Below, piece by piece: positions 45,585 to 56,900 of a stretch of 64,000 bases of DNA (position 1 is its first letter; every line of letters starts with the position of its first letter). The notes under the pieces are model-generated. The model was not told the origin of the DNA and did no database searches. It saw only the letters and a list, made by a program, of their open reading frames with translations. Source of the DNA: Rhodopirellula baltica SH 1 (GTDB lineage: Bacteria; Planctomycetota; Planctomycetia; Pirellulales; Pirellulaceae); contig NC_005027.1 in NCBI RefSeq assembly GCF_000196115.1, forward strand, positions 6,134,001-6,198,000, read 5' to 3'. A program made the position numbers and the translations under genes.

Positions 45585-48500
45585 TTAGACGGCTATCTGC
45601 CGGGCCATTGTTCGATGCAAGCTTGTTGGAACGGGATATTCAAGCTCCCAGATAATGCTGATGGGGCGACTGCCTGTGTGACTCAAGCAACGGCACGGGC
45701 CAAGGAAGTGATATGGGGCCGAAATCCCGGACGGAAGATTCTTCGTTTCGCGTACGAAAAGTAACGGCTTGTAGCCCATCTCGCGATGCCGAATGTATCG
45801 CTGACCCGTCGGCGACTGCTCGGACGTGTTACTCTGTGACTGCCAATGAAATTGGTCGTGTGAGATCAGATAGTCCTCGTACATCGTCGTCGGCGAGTAT
45901 TCATCCTCGGTTTTCTGAAGCGTCACAAAGAATACATCGTGTTTCCGGTCCTTCAGATGCAACACACCCTCACGCTGGCTTGGCCGATCATTGAAATTCC
46001 AGTGTCCTAGCGCCACCAAAATTTCGTCCCGCGTGTACGCAGCGTGAATGGCCAATGGCTCGAACGCTGTTGCATTTCGATTTGCGATCAATGGCGAGTG
46101 CTTCAATCGGTATTCCAGCACGCATCGCAGGTCATCGGTAACGACCGAATTGTCTCGCAGTCGCTTGTCAGCGTCGGCGAGTGACATTTCCGCATGCTGT
46201 GCACCCCACAATGAAACGTGTAGCATTTCGGCGATACCAGTTTCCGGAGGCACGTCCTGCTCCAAGTATTTCATTGCAGTCTGGATCTGCAGCGGGCAGT
46301 TGATGTGACTTAACCGACGCAGCCCCTTTGCGAGTTGTTTTTCGTCTTGGGCCTCCGCCACTTCAACAAGACCAGCATCTGCCAGCAGTCGCGACCACAA
46401 GCCTCGCTTCAGCAACTCATCAAGGGTCGTGTCGAAATAGTCGAGCGCATCTTCAAGCGTTGGCACTCTCCCCAAATACTGCTTCAGATCACGCAGGGAA
46501 CTCAACATTCGCGGCCGGACCAGGCGAATTGACTCACGCACGTTTTCAAGCACACGTTGTTGCGCGACTCGCTCCAGTCTGATTACACAACCACTCGGAA
46601 GGTGCGGAAAACCGTTTTCGACTTCGTTGTCGAGTTTCGCAGTCGGTTTATCACTTAAGGCACGAAACCGGCTGGCGAACCGAAACTCTTTGCGTTGCGC
46701 GCCGATGAAGTCGAGCACGGTCAAACACTCTTTCTCAGGATGCAATCGCAAACCACGCCCAAGCTGCTGCAGGAACACAGTCAAGCTTTCCGTCGGTCGG
46801 AGAAACAGCACCGTATCGACCTCGGGAATATCGATGCCTTCGTTGTAAAGATCGACCACAAAGATGAAGTTGACCGAACGCTCACGCAACCGCTGCTGAG
46901 CGGAATTGCGTTCATCGTTGGTCGAACTTGCAGACAGCGCAATCGACGGAATCCCGTTTTCATCGAAGAAGCGAGCCATGAATTCGGCATGAGCAACACT
47001 GCAGCAGAATGCCAGGCCACGCACGTCTTGCGAATCCAATACGGTTTCGGCAACCTTCTCGAACACCAACTTGGCGCGGACGTCGTTGCCGGTGTAGAGC
47101 CGATCCAAATCATCGATTCGATAGCCGCCACGTTGCCATGTCAGACCATCGAGATCGACTGCATCTGAAATCCCGAAGTACTGAAACGGACACAAGAGAC
47201 GCCGTGAAATCGCGTCCGGCAACCGAATTTCAGCACTCGCTCGTCCTCCAAACCAACTCAACACATCCAGTTGATCAGAACGCTCGGGCGTCGCTGTAAG
47301 TCCAAGCAGAATCTGAGGCTGAACATGCTCTAACAAGGATTGGTAGCTGGGTGCCGCAGCATGATGAAACTCGTCGACGACGACATACTCAAATTGCTCC
47401 GCGGATTCCATCTGCAGATTTCGAGAGTTGTAGCTCTGGATCGAGCAAAAAAGATGCTCGTGCTGCTCCGGCTGACTCCCATCGACTAGGAGATCGCCAA
47501 AGTTTTGATCTCGCAACACGCAACGAAACGCCACCATAGCCTGACTGAGAATCTCCTTGCGATGAGCGATAAATAGCAGTCTCGGTTTGCGCCCCGCTTC
47601 TCTCGCGACACGAGCGTAATCAAACGCAGCAATCATCGTCTTGCCGGTTCCCGTGGCAGCGACGATCAGATGCCTATATTTGTTCTGGACATTGCGTTCC
47701 GCAGCAATGATGTCAAGGATCTCTTCCTGAAACGGGAATGGACGCAAGTCGAAGTTGATCGCCAGTCCAGTATCCGTTCCAGCTTTCCGCTCGGTGCTAA
47801 TTGCTTGGCGAAGCCGAGGCAGCGATTCAATATCGAACGCTTGGAATTCGTCATCCTGCCAATAGGTTTCAAATGTGCCCGTGACCTTGTCCCACAAATA
47901 CGGTAGCTCGTACTGACTGATCTTCGTCGTCCATTCAAGCCCTTCGGACAACGCCGCGTTCGACAAATTGGCAGAGCCAACATAGGCACTGCTGAATCCT
48001 GTCTTGCGGTGGAACAAATAGGCTTTCGCGTGCAGCCGAGTACGTTTTGTGTCGTAACTGACGCGCACCTCCGTCCCTGGAAGTTCACTCAGTGCTGCAA
48101 CCGCTTTCGGATCCGTTGCACCCATGTAGCTGGTGGTGATAACACGAACAGCCAGCTCGTCATTGCGGTCGACAAGTTCGCGAAGTTCGTCAACGATGAC
48201 TCGCAATCCGCTCCATTTGATGAACGAGCAGAGAATGTCAACGCGATCACAAGTTGAGATTTCCTTGCGAAGCTGGCTTCCCAGACTCGCGTCTAGTCGA
48301 GTTCCCGTCAGAAGTGAGCAACGCGAAAGAGGACTGTCCGGTCTCTCGTTTGGCGAGCCATCAACTGACCTGTGAATCGCCAACAGCCGTCGCAATGGAC
48401 TAGCAATGCTCAGAACTTCAGCATCGCCGTCATGCAACGCTTCCGCGACAGTGCTCAGTATCCTGTCGGTGAGCTGCCGTTGCTTATCAGCTGCATCAGC

Positions 48501-48725
48501 CCCGCGAAACGCAGCCAAACTGCCAGCGATCAACCGCTCTAGAAATTGAGCTAGGGCCGAGTGCGCCTCCTCAGAATCGACCGGCGCAAGCATCGCCAAC
48601 CGGGGATCGCCCAGTCGAGCAATCTCGTCTTCGATAGCCTTCGTCAAAAGATGATCGTAGAGTCCCGGTTCCACTAGCTGCCTACTGCCCAATAAGTTTT
48701 TGCTGGCAGAACGACGCTGCCTCAT
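45585..48725 (-). CDS. PLD nuclease-SF2 helicase-DUF3427 protein
   Basis: I choose ATG 48725 (MRQRRSASKNLLG); codons to 48800 overlap the upstream gene. An N-terminal phospholipase-D-type nuclease domain has HAKAYLF followed by YVGSANLSNAALSEG. The SF2 helicase then shows ATGTGKT (motif I), VVDEFHHA (motif II), LGLTATPER (motif III) and QQLGRGLRL (motif VI). The C-terminal region fits DUF3427 (VALGHWNF, GVLHLKDRKHDVFFVTL). Such PLD-helicase fusions occur in defence islands and phage-like DNA repair sets. It ends near the convergent DUF393 gene. It is probably co-transcribed with the gene at 48791. Confidence 0.85.
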   Translation of the reverse strand: MRQRRSASKNLLGSRQLVEPGLYDHLLTKAIEDEIARLGDPRLAMLAPVDSEEAHSALAQFLERLIAGSLAAFRGADAADKQRQLTDRILSTVAEALHDGDAEVLSIASPLRRLLAIHRSVDGSPNERPDSPLSRCSLLTGTRLDASLGSQLRKEISTCDRVDILCSFIKWSGLRVIVDELRELVDRNDELAVRVITTSYMGATDPKAVAALSELPGTEVRVSYDTKRTRLHAKAYLFHRKTGFSSAYVGSANLSNAALSEGLEWTTKISQYELPYLWDKVTGTFETYWQDDEFQAFDIESLPRLRQAISTERKAGTDTGLAINFDLRPFPFQEEILDIIAAERNVQNKYRHLIVAATGTGKTMIAAFDYARVAREAGRKPRLLFIAHRKEILSQAMVAFRCVLRDQNFGDLLVDGSQPEQHEHLFCSIQSYNSRNLQMESAEQFEYVVVDEFHHAAAPSYQSLLEHVQPQILLGLTATPERSDQLDVLSWFGGRASAEIRLPDAISRRLLCPFQYFGISDAVDLDGLTWQRGGYRIDDLDRLYTGNDVRAKLVFEKVAETVLDSQDVRGLAFCCSVAHAEFMARFFDENGIPSIALSASSTNDERNSAQQRLRERSVNFIFVVDLYNEGIDIPEVDTVLFLRPTESLTVFLQQLGRGLRLHPEKECLTVLDFIGAQRKEFRFASRFRALSDKPTAKLDNEVENGFPHLPSGCVIRLERVAQQRVLENVRESIRLVRPRMLSSLRDLKQYLGRVPTLEDALDYFDTTLDELLKRGLWSRLLADAGLVEVAEAQDEKQLAKGLRRLSHINCPLQIQTAMKYLEQDVPPETGIAEMLHVSLWGAQHAEMSLADADKRLRDNSVVTDDLRCVLEYRLKHSPLIANRNATAFEPLAIHAAYTRDEILVALGHWNFNDRPSQREGVLHLKDRKHDVFFVTLQKTEDEYSPTTMYEDYLISHDQFHWQSQSNTSEQSPTGQRYIRHREMGYKPLLFVRETKNLPSGISAPYHFLGPCRCLSHTGSRPISIIWELEYPVPTSLHRTMARQIAV

Positions 48726-48790
48726 GTAACGAACATAGATTCTAGCGACTTGATGCGATCGCTGGTTGCTTGCTCGTATTGAGAGAACGA

Positions 48791-49744
48791 TCAGTACCAA
48801 TCAGGTGGTCGAATGATCTTCGGTCCGCTCGGATGCACTTTGATACTCGCTTCATTCTTCCTACACCAATGCGCGAAGGCACGATCGATTGACGGAGAGT
48901 CGGAGGGCTGAGTGAGAGTCATCCCCAGGTTTGTCGTGAGGTGCACGCGAGCACGATGACCGTCAAATCGCCGATCGGTTTGGTCTAGTTTGCAATAGGT
49001 TGCGATGTCCATCATCCCAGCGCCGGATACGTCATCAAGTGATTTTGATTTGTTGGGAATCACATAGGCGCAAAACTTCGACGGAGCAAAGAGCTTTGAC
49101 ACTGGATCAAAGACAAAATATGTAACGGTACGCCGCTTCCATTGCTCGCTTGCAATCGATCCCGAAACTTGGTGGTTCCACTGGTGAAGACTCCGAACCA
49201 CTTCAAACAACTCAGACGCAAAATGAATTCGATGTCCATCGCTCTCAAGCACGGGGTCAACGACCTGAAAAACTCGTTCTTGCTCGGCCGGGACGTCTAG
49301 CCCTGAATTCTCAAGCTGCTCGAGCGAGGAGTGATTCAGCCGCTTGATTCTCTCCGGTTCGATCGCTGGGAGCAGGACCGTTTGAAACGAGTTGATTCCG
49401 ACGTGTCGAAGCAAGTGGATGGTGTTTGAAGCCAAGTTGCGCCGCCCGCGTGTCACGTGCGAACTGACCATCGAGACAAAAACGTCGCAAGGCTCAAACG
49501 CCTTGAATAAGTGAGAAGTCGCGAATTTCGCATGATTGGCAACCGGATCTGCACGACTGATTTCAAACTCAATCCACAACCTGCGAGTCCCGTCTTCGCG
49601 CTCAAGGCACACGTCCGCTCGGGGGCTGTAGCCGAGCAGCTTTTCCATGCCCGACGAAAGAACACGCTTCTCAGAATCGCAAGTCCAGCCTCTCGGGCAC
49701 TGTGCCGCGAAGGCCTGTTGCATGAATCTCGCTAACTGGCCCAT
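48791..49744 (-). CDS. Possible restriction-endonuclease-fold protein
   Basis: The 317-residue protein has an early segment SPRADVCLEREDG followed by LWIEFEISRADPVANHAKF. This could be a PD-(D/E)xK-type core (D, then E-x-E in place of E-x-K). The C-terminal half (WKRRTVTYFVFDP, FCAYVIPNKSKS) is beta-rich and unrecognised. It lies directly upstream of the PLD-helicase gene on the same strand, so the two may work together as nuclease and helicase. Certainty about the fold is low. Confidence 0.5.
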   Translation of the reverse strand: MGQLARFMQQAFAAQCPRGWTCDSEKRVLSSGMEKLLGYSPRADVCLEREDGTRRLWIEFEISRADPVANHAKFATSHLFKAFEPCDVFVSMVSSHVTRGRRNLASNTIHLLRHVGINSFQTVLLPAIEPERIKRLNHSSLEQLENSGLDVPAEQERVFQVVDPVLESDGHRIHFASELFEVVRSLHQWNHQVSGSIASEQWKRRTVTYFVFDPVSKLFAPSKFCAYVIPNKSKSLDDVSGAGMMDIATYCKLDQTDRRFDGHRARVHLTTNLGMTLTQPSDSPSIDRAFAHWCRKNEASIKVHPSGPKIIRPPDWY

Positions 49745-49794
49745 GGCGTTGTCATGATTTCGATTCCTTCAGGTATGTAAAGCGATGTCGTCAA

Positions 49795-50565
49795 CTATCC
49801 AGCCGTCGCAAGCAGGCGGTCGATTGCCGCCTGCCATCGGTCTTCAAGTGGCACCATCGACGACGACGTCCAGGTCAGACCGCCCACGTCGGCCGTCGTG
49901 GAGTACACCCATTGGGCGACACGGGCCGACGTCGGCAAATCGTTGAATATTCCTCGCACAGTGAAAGCTTCCTGCAATCCGCCACGAAGCGTTAGGTTGC
50001 GATCGACCCACTTGTCCAAAAACTCGGCCGCCGCAATGTGATCGGACTTTGACGAATTGCACGTCGCATGGGCGAGAACGAAGTTGTGCCCGAGATCAAC
50101 GGGATACTTTGCCCAAGGCACGAAGTGATCCACATGAGCCGTCGCCTCCGACAATCCCTTGTCACAATAGAAACATCTCGACGCTCCCGTATCCACTAAG
50201 GCATCGCGAACGCTGTTCAGCTGCGAACGCTCGCTACCGAACATGAACTCGCTGAGGTCAGTCGTCGTGCCCAACAGTTCGCGGTTGTAGCGGCGAACGT
50301 AACGCACCCAAGCACCACGGACAATGTCTCCGAGCAGTCCATAGAACTTGCGGAAGCAAGTCGCGACGCCAGGCCGTAGCGTGATGCTGGTTCCCCTTCC
50401 AACATTCGGGTAGAGGAAGTCAAAGCTCTCACTACCCACCGTTTGAAGCTTCCAAAGTGGCATCTTCCGAACCGTATCATCGACTTGTCGAAGCAGTGGA
50501 TTCCAGACTTGGGAGTTTCCTTTGGCGCAAGCCAACGAGTCACCGAGCGAAGTCCTCGCCTCGGC
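49795..50565 (-). pseudogene. HNH endonuclease gene, 5' end missing
   Basis: The C-terminal half is a clear HNH domain: CFYCDKGLSEATAHVDHFVPWAKYP with the first CxxC and the His-Asp-His core, then N-FVLAHATCNSSKSD with the second metal Cys and Asn. Upstream, VWNPLLRQVDDTVRKMPLWKL still looks like genuine protein. Beyond about 50565 the frame enters the antisense of hsdR. The gene therefore lacks its original start and was cut at the same point as the opposing hsdR. An internal ATG at 50463 could still give a 222-residue product. HNH genes of this size often accompany R-M systems. Confidence 0.65.
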
Positions 50566-50574
50566 AATCTTGTT

Positions 50575-52735
50575 ACCTAAGCAATCAGTACGGCGACTAC
50601 GGTTTGCTGGGCAAGGACGGAAAGCCACTCGCTGTTGTAGAAGCTAAGAAGTCCAGCGAAGACCCTGCTATTGGTCGCGAGCAAGCGAAACAGTACTGCC
50701 TTGATATTCAGGCGGAAAATGGTGGAGAGCTCCCGTTCTGTTTCTACACCAACGGGCACGAGATCTACTTTTGGAATATCGGAGAAGCTCCGCCTAAGCG
50801 AGTCCACGGGTTTCCGACTCGTCAAGATTTGGAACGATTGCTGTACATTCGGAAGTACAAAAAGGCGCTTGTCCATGAGCTGATCAACACTGATATTGCG
50901 GGACGCGACTATCAGATTCAGGCCATCCGAACCGTGATGGAAGGCATCGAAAAGAGTCGCCGCCAATTCCTCCTGGTCATGGCAACCGGAACTGGAAAGA
51001 CTCGCACCTGCATAGCCCTTGTCGATGCGCTAATGCGAGCTGGATTTGTGCAACGAGTTCTCTTTCTGGTCGACCGCATCGCCCTACGCGGCCAGGCCCT
51101 CGACGCCTTCAAGGAGCACATCCCTGATGAGCCACGTTGGCCGGAGCCAGGTGAGAAGTCGATCGCCACGGACCGCCGCGTCTATGTTGCCACCTATCCA
51201 ACGATGCTCAACATCGTGCGTGACGAAAAGAGCGTTCTTTCGCCGCACTTCTTCGATCTCGTCGTTGTCGATGAAAGTCATCGGTCGATCTACAACACTT
51301 ACGGCGAAGTACTCGAATACTTTCACGCGATCACGCTGGGCCTGACCGCGACGCCCCGCGATGTGATCGACCACAACACATTTGAAGTTTTCCACTGCGA
51401 CGACGGCCTTCCCAGTTTCGCGTTCTCATACGATGAGGCGATCAACCACGTTCCGCCATACCTTTGCGACTTTCGCGTCCTGAAGATAAAGACGAAGTTT
51501 CAGGACGAAGGAATCAGCAAACGCACCATCAGTCTAGAGGATCAAAAACACCTCATCCTCGATGGCAAGGACATTGAGGAAATTGTCTACGAGGGGACTG
51601 ACCTCGAAAAGAAGGTCACCAATCACGCCACGAACGCGCTCATCGTGAAGGAGTTCATGGAGGAATCCATCAAGGACCCGAATGGCGTACTCCCCGGAAA
51701 GACGATTTTCTTCTGCATGTCAATCTCGCATGCTCGACGGATCGAGCGGATCTTCGATTCACTCTATCCTGAGTACAAAGGCGAGCTCGCCAAGGTCTTG
51801 GTCTCAGACGATCCACGCGTCTACGGAAAGGGCGGGCTGCTTGACCAATTCACCCGTTGCGACATGCCCCGAGTGGCGATCAGCGTCGATATGCTCGATA
51901 CCGGAATCGACGTTCGCGAGATCGTCAATCTCGTCTTTGCCAAGCCGGTGTTCTCGTACACAAAGTTCTGGCAAATGATTGGTCGCGGCACGCGACTTCT
52001 GGAATCCAACAAGATTAAGGCTTGGTGCCCGAAGAAGGATGTCTTCCAGATCATCGACTGCTGGGACAACTTTGATTACTTTCAGCTCACCCCCAAAGGG
52101 ACAGAACCGAAGCCGCAAATTCCGCTGCCGGTTCGGCTGGTCGGAGTACGCATCGACAAGATTGAAGCCACCCAAGTCTTTGGTCAAACAACAGTAGCCG
52201 ACAAAGAGATCGCGACCCTTCGCAGACAGATCCAGAACACGAATCACTCAGCATCTCGCAATACCGCAAACTCGTCGAAGAGAAGGTCAACGAGTTGACC
52301 GCCAGCAATCCAATCCTCCAGAGGATTCGGGACGGCCTGACTGTTTCCGACGAAGAAGCCGAAGACCTTGCGACGCAACTGCATGACGAGCACCCGCACA
52401 TTACATTGAAGTTGCTGCGTAGGGTTTATCACCATCAGCGGGCCTCGTTCATACGCTTTATCCGTCATATCCTGGGAATCGAAATACTGGAGAGCTTCCC
52501 GGACACGGTCTCAAAGTCGATCGATCAGTTCATCGCCGAGCACCCCGCGCTCAATAGCCATCAGCTTCAGTTTCTGCGACTGATGCGTGATTTCCTGATC
52601 GAACGCGGTGATATCGAAAAGCGTGACCTGATCCAGGCCCCGTTTACCGTTATTCATCCGAGTGGTATCCGCGGCGTGTTCTCCCCCAGTCAAATAAACG
52701 AAATCCTCGCCCTTACCGCAAGTCTGGTCGCCTAA
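50575..52735 (+). pseudogene. hsdR: Type I restriction R subunit, beheaded and frameshifted
   Basis: EcoEI-type R sequence begins near 50580 (GDYGLLGKDGKPLAVVEAKK, the nuclease E-x-K) and runs through MATGTGKTRTC (motif I), VVDESHRS (motif II), LGLTATPRD (motif III) and QMIGRGTRL (motif VI). The N-terminal 30-60 residues are missing; the open frame to 50457 is antisense HNH sequence. Near 52230-52245 the reading shifts frame. The C-terminal EcoEI_R_C-like part continues in another frame (SLSISQYRKLVEEKVNELT, then 52295-52735). Two independent lesions make it non-functional. Confidence 0.85.
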
Positions 52736-52738
52736 CCC

Positions 52739-53770
52739 ATGCTCCAACTCAACGCCGCGCTCAAGGCACTTATCGCCAAGCTGTGGGACCGATTCTGGTC
52801 CGGCGGCATTTCCAATCCGCTTTCTGCAATTGAGCAAATTACATACCTGCTGTTCATGAAGCAGATTGACGAACTTGACTTGAAGCGGGAACAGGACGCC
52901 GAGTTCACTGGGGACACGTACGAATCGCGATTCTGTGGCGATTATTTCCTTCCCAGTGACCGATCACGGATTGAGGAGATGGAGAAGCCAAAGCCAGGCG
53001 AGAGTGCCGCGCAGAAGAAAACCCGAAAAGCGGAAGCAAAGAACGAACGCAAACGACTCGCTATCGACAAAGCCACCCTGCGTTGGAGCCACTTCCGGCA
53101 AATGCCGGCCAACGAGATGTTGCCGCATGTGCAGCAGAAGGTTTTTCCATTCATTAAGGAACTCGATGGTGACGGCAGCAATTTCACCAAACACATGGCG
53201 AATGCCGTATTCATCATTCCCAGCGCCAACCTGCTTCAGGGGGCGGTGCAGATCATTGAAGAGATCTTCGTTGAGATCGAACGCGACGCTCGCGAAGAAG
53301 GGCACCTCTTTCAGGACATCCAGGGCGATGTCTACGAGATGCTACTCAACGAGATAAGCAGCGCGGGCAAGAACGGTCAATTTCGCACACCTCGTCACAT
53401 CATCAAACTGATCAGCGAACTGGTGAATCCCCAGCTAGGTCATCGCGTCTGCGATCCCGCGTGCGGCACGGCGGGGTTCCTGCTCGACGCCTATCAATAC
53501 ATCATCACTCAGCTTGCGAGAAAAAAGGCCAAGAAGAATCAGGAGTTCGAGCCGGACGAAGATGGCTTCATTCGCACCAGCGTCAGTGGCCAACTCGACC
53601 AGAACAAGAAAGATATCCTGGAGCAAAGCCTGTACGGATTCGACTTCGACAGCACGATGGTCCGGCTGGCCCTGATGAATCTAATGATGCACGGCATCGA
53701 CAATCCGCATGTCGATTACCAAGACACGCTAAGCAAGAGTTTTAGCGAGGAAGCCGAATACGACATCGTG
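52739..53770 (+). pseudogene. hsdM: Type I methyltransferase, C-terminal half deleted
   Basis: The N-terminal HsdM_N helices and the methyltransferase motif I (DPACGTAGFLLDAYQYI) are intact, as is the LYGFDFDSTMVRLALMNLMMHG region. The frame then breaks off at YDIVMA, exactly where family members continue with the catalytic NPPF. The next bases encode HsdS sequence in a different frame and the M frame stops at 53792. Catalytic motif IV is therefore gone and the protein cannot methylate. It starts 3 bp after the hsdR remnant. Confidence 0.9.
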
Positions 53771-55079
53771 ATGGCTCAATCAGCACATATTTAATGTTCG
53801 ACTTCGCGAAGACACTGCAATTGACGGAGACTACTTCATTCGTGTCGTCAACAGCGTTCTGACCGAAATCATTCGACAATCACACGGAGGAGTCGGACTT
53901 CAGCACATAACCAAGGCTAAGTTGGAAAAGATTGAAATCCCGCTTCCACCACTGGACGAACAACGGCGGATTGCGGCAGTGTTGGACAAGGCCGATGCTC
54001 TGCGCCGCCAGCGCCAGGAATCTCTGCAACTCACCGAGAAGCTCCTTCAATCCGTCTTCGAAGAAATGTTCGGCAACCCGAGGGAGAATCCAAAGAATTG
54101 GGATATTGTCCCGCTTGGGGAGCTTGTTGCTGATGACGACGCGATTAATTACGGCGTCGTTCAGCCAGGAAAGGACTTTCCAAGCGGCGTCCCGATGATC
54201 CGTCTCGGGGACCTCGCTAACCCCGACCCAACAATGTTAAACGTGAAGCGAATCGACCCTACAATCGACGCTTCCTGCGCACGCTCACGCCTCGCTGGAG
54301 GTGAAGTTCTTGTTGGATGTGTCGGGCATACCATCGGTGTGGCGTGCATCGCACCAGCAGAGTGGGCAGGTGCAAATATCGCTCGGGCAGTGGCGAGAAT
54401 TAGGGTCAAACCCGGAATACCAGCCGAGTTCATACTTCAACAAATTCGGACACCGGCAATTCAGCACTTTTTTCGAGGTGAGCGTCGCATCGTTGGACAA
54501 CCCACTCTCAATATAAAGCAGATTAAGGAGACGCCAATTCTGCTGCCTCCGCACAAACTGTGCGATCAGTTCGTCAAGTTCTATCGGTTGACTGTGGATG
54601 GGCATTCTGACAAACAAAAGAGCACGACGCTCGTTGAAGCTCTGTTCGCCGCGATTCAGCAACGAGCCTTTCGCGGCGAACTGGATTTGAGTCGACTCCA
54701 AATTGACCCACACTTTGATTTAACAACAAAGGCACCATTACCGGGCCATCGGTACCGAGACGGCATTTATAACCGTCCCGGTTTTTTTATCGCTCCTCCC
54801 GAAATCGAGGCCGAACTGCAAGAGTTGGAGACCAAACTTGATAGTGGGCCTGGCGATTCGATTCCTTGGTCTGAAGACTATTTCAAGTACCGAACTCTCA
54901 GCCAACTCTTGATTCCACCTTTCACTTTCAAAAACATTTGGGACAGGGTTGTATATGACATGGAAGAGGCGGAGTACAAAAACGTAAGAGACAAAATATT
55001 CGAATATGTAGAGTCGGGAATCCTTGAGCAGGCATTCGATGAAGCGAACAAAGAAATTGTTTTCAGGCCGAAGTCATGA
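53771..55079 (+). pseudogene. hsdS: Type I specificity subunit, first half deleted
   Basis: In the frame ending at 55079, HsdS sequence starts right at the hsdM break (LNQHIFNVRLRED) and passes through the central conserved helix (IPLPPLDEQRRIAAVLDKADALRRQRQESL). It includes one full target-recognition domain and an unusual C-terminal extension with PGFFIAPPEIEAELQELE and YFKYRTLSQLLIPPF. The first recognition domain is missing. Translation could restart at TTG 53922 to give 385 residues. Without R and M partners it has no restriction role. The extension may link to the AAA protein whose start overlaps its stop. Confidence 0.85.
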
Positions 55080-56896
55080 AGCTGATCCGCCTCAAACTGG
55101 ATGTCCCCTTCCGTAGCCTCCCCGCAGGCTTCGAAATCAACTTCCTACGCGAATGGGATTTCGACCGCTGCTTCGAATTCCACCCCTACTGCTTCGCTGG
55201 TCGCAACGGAAGCGGCAAGTCAAACGTCCTGGAAGCCCTCGCAGCGATCTTCTACCACATCGAATGCATCCACCTTGACTATCGTCCCGAAGGCTTCGAG
55301 TACGACGAGCAAACGAACCATAAAGGCTTTCAAGCCAAAGTCTGCATCCCGGATGCGTTCGAGCTGGAGTATTTCATCCCGATTCGATTGGGCGCTCTCG
55401 ATGGCCTTAATTTTGACGAGACGAAAAACTTCTCTCTTTCGGGCAAAGAACGAGTCCATGTTTCGCTGACAAAAGAGGCAGGTGAAACAGTTCACGCTCG
55501 GTGTGTAAACTTCGATTTCTTAAACAAAGCGAAGGGATTTCTAGAGCGAGCAAGAATCAAGTGGCTGCTCCCGACATTCGTGCTGGGATATTCATCAGGC
55601 CGGAACGAGATTCTGAGTCTGCCATTCTTCAAGATGCGGTTCATCCAATTCGATGAATACCGTGATCATCTCACGCGTGATGTCCCATACGATGGCAAGC
55701 CCGAAGGCCGTCTAGTGTATCTCGACGAGCAGTTTAGCCAAGCAATTCTTATTTGTCATTTTCTGTTCCCCAGTGAGCCAGTCGTACGCGTCTTTGAAGA
55801 GAAAGTCGGACTCCGAGGAATACAACGTTTTCGCATTATCATTCGGCGACATCACCGTCTTGGCCTCGCTGAGGAGCGGCTAAAGACGCTCACCAAAACG
55901 CAGTTGAAAGATTCCTCGCAAACAACGGTCGAGCTGACGTCCAAACTAACTGGATACTACGACGATAATGAAGAACTACAGCTTGGTTTGATCGATAAGC
56001 TCATCAAATGCTCAACAGCACATTACGAGGACTACTCCGCGAATTCGGACGATGATGGTTACGACCTCTATCTGGACTACTGGGTCAACGATGCTACGAA
56101 GCGAGCGTTTCAGGTTCACTTCGGGGAGGCGTCGGGAGAATCGCGAGAAATTGACAAGGCCAAGTCGGCATTGAACCTGTTTCATGCGTTCCAGACATTG
56201 CTCACACTGAATCACTACTCGGTGGATGATGAGACGAAAGCAGAACTGTATCACTCGGGCAGTCTCTATGTGAACGAGACGATCTCCACGCCCGCATCTC
56301 ACGAACGAATCACCCGTTTCAAAGAGGGCGAGCTGATCAAAGACGGCGTGAAGGAACCGCTCTACGTCAAAGCGCTTTCCGACGGCGAACACCAGTTCCT
56401 GCACACGATTGGCCTATGCCTGCTTTATCGCCACGAATCAGCACTGTTCCTCCTCGATGAACCAGAAACCCACCTCAACCCCGACTGGCGAGCGTCCTAC
56501 ATTTCAACTCTGCGAGCCGCCCTGGAAGCCGATGCCGCCACGAAGAACGTGATGCGGGAAGTTCTGCTCACATCGCACTCACCGTTCATCATCTCCGATT
56601 GCCAAAAGGACAACGTCTTGGTTTTCACCAAGAATCCTGAAAACCAAGACGTAACCTGGCAGCGCCCTGATTTCGAAACGTTTGGTGCATCGGCTAACGC
56701 CATCACAATCAAGGTCTTTGACCGCAAAGAGACAATCGGTAACTACGCTCTGAGCAAGCTCGTTGCCCTCCGAAAGCGTCTTGACGATGGCGAGTCCCCG
56801 GACCAACTCATCGACGAAGCAGGTCGGGAGCTGGGTGACTCCGTTGAGAAGGTGCTTTTTATCAACCAGGTGCTGAATAAGAAGGAAACGAGGTAA
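55076..56896 (+). CDS. Restriction-system-associated AAA (ABC-like) ATPase, Septu PtuA-like
   Basis: The 606-residue protein has an SMC/RecF-type ATPase split over the chain. Walker A is FAGRNGSGKSNVLEALAAI (about 41-59), the signature region ALSDGEHQFLHTIGL is near 438, Walker B is FLLDEPETHLNPDW near 460-473, and the H-switch is LLTSHSPFII near 505. This is the PtuA/OLD-like layout without a Toprim domain. Known relatives sit in type I R-M loci and pair with an HNH protein. The start overlaps the hsdS stop by 4 bp and the HNH gene follows by 4 bp. No lesions are seen, unlike the hsd genes before it. Confidence 0.88.
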   Translation: MKLIRLKLDVPFRSLPAGFEINFLREWDFDRCFEFHPYCFAGRNGSGKSNVLEALAAIFYHIECIHLDYRPEGFEYDEQTNHKGFQAKVCIPDAFELEYFIPIRLGALDGLNFDETKNFSLSGKERVHVSLTKEAGETVHARCVNFDFLNKAKGFLERARIKWLLPTFVLGYSSGRNEILSLPFFKMRFIQFDEYRDHLTRDVPYDGKPEGRLVYLDEQFSQAILICHFLFPSEPVVRVFEEKVGLRGIQRFRIIIRRHHRLGLAEERLKTLTKTQLKDSSQTTVELTSKLTGYYDDNEELQLGLIDKLIKCSTAHYEDYSANSDDDGYDLYLDYWVNDATKRAFQVHFGEASGESREIDKAKSALNLFHAFQTLLTLNHYSVDDETKAELYHSGSLYVNETISTPASHERITRFKEGELIKDGVKEPLYVKALSDGEHQFLHTIGLCLLYRHESALFLLDEPETHLNPDWRASYISTLRAALEADAATKNVMREVLLTSHSPFIISDCQKDNVLVFTKNPENQDVTWQRPDFETFGASANAITIKVFDRKETIGNYALSKLVALRKRLDDGESPDQLIDEAGRELGDSVEKVLFINQVLNKKETR

Positions 56897-56900
56897 CATC

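Noticed and set aside
50457-50575. Genuine N-terminus of the second HsdR
   Set aside because: These codons are the antisense of the HNH gene and have no R-subunit character.
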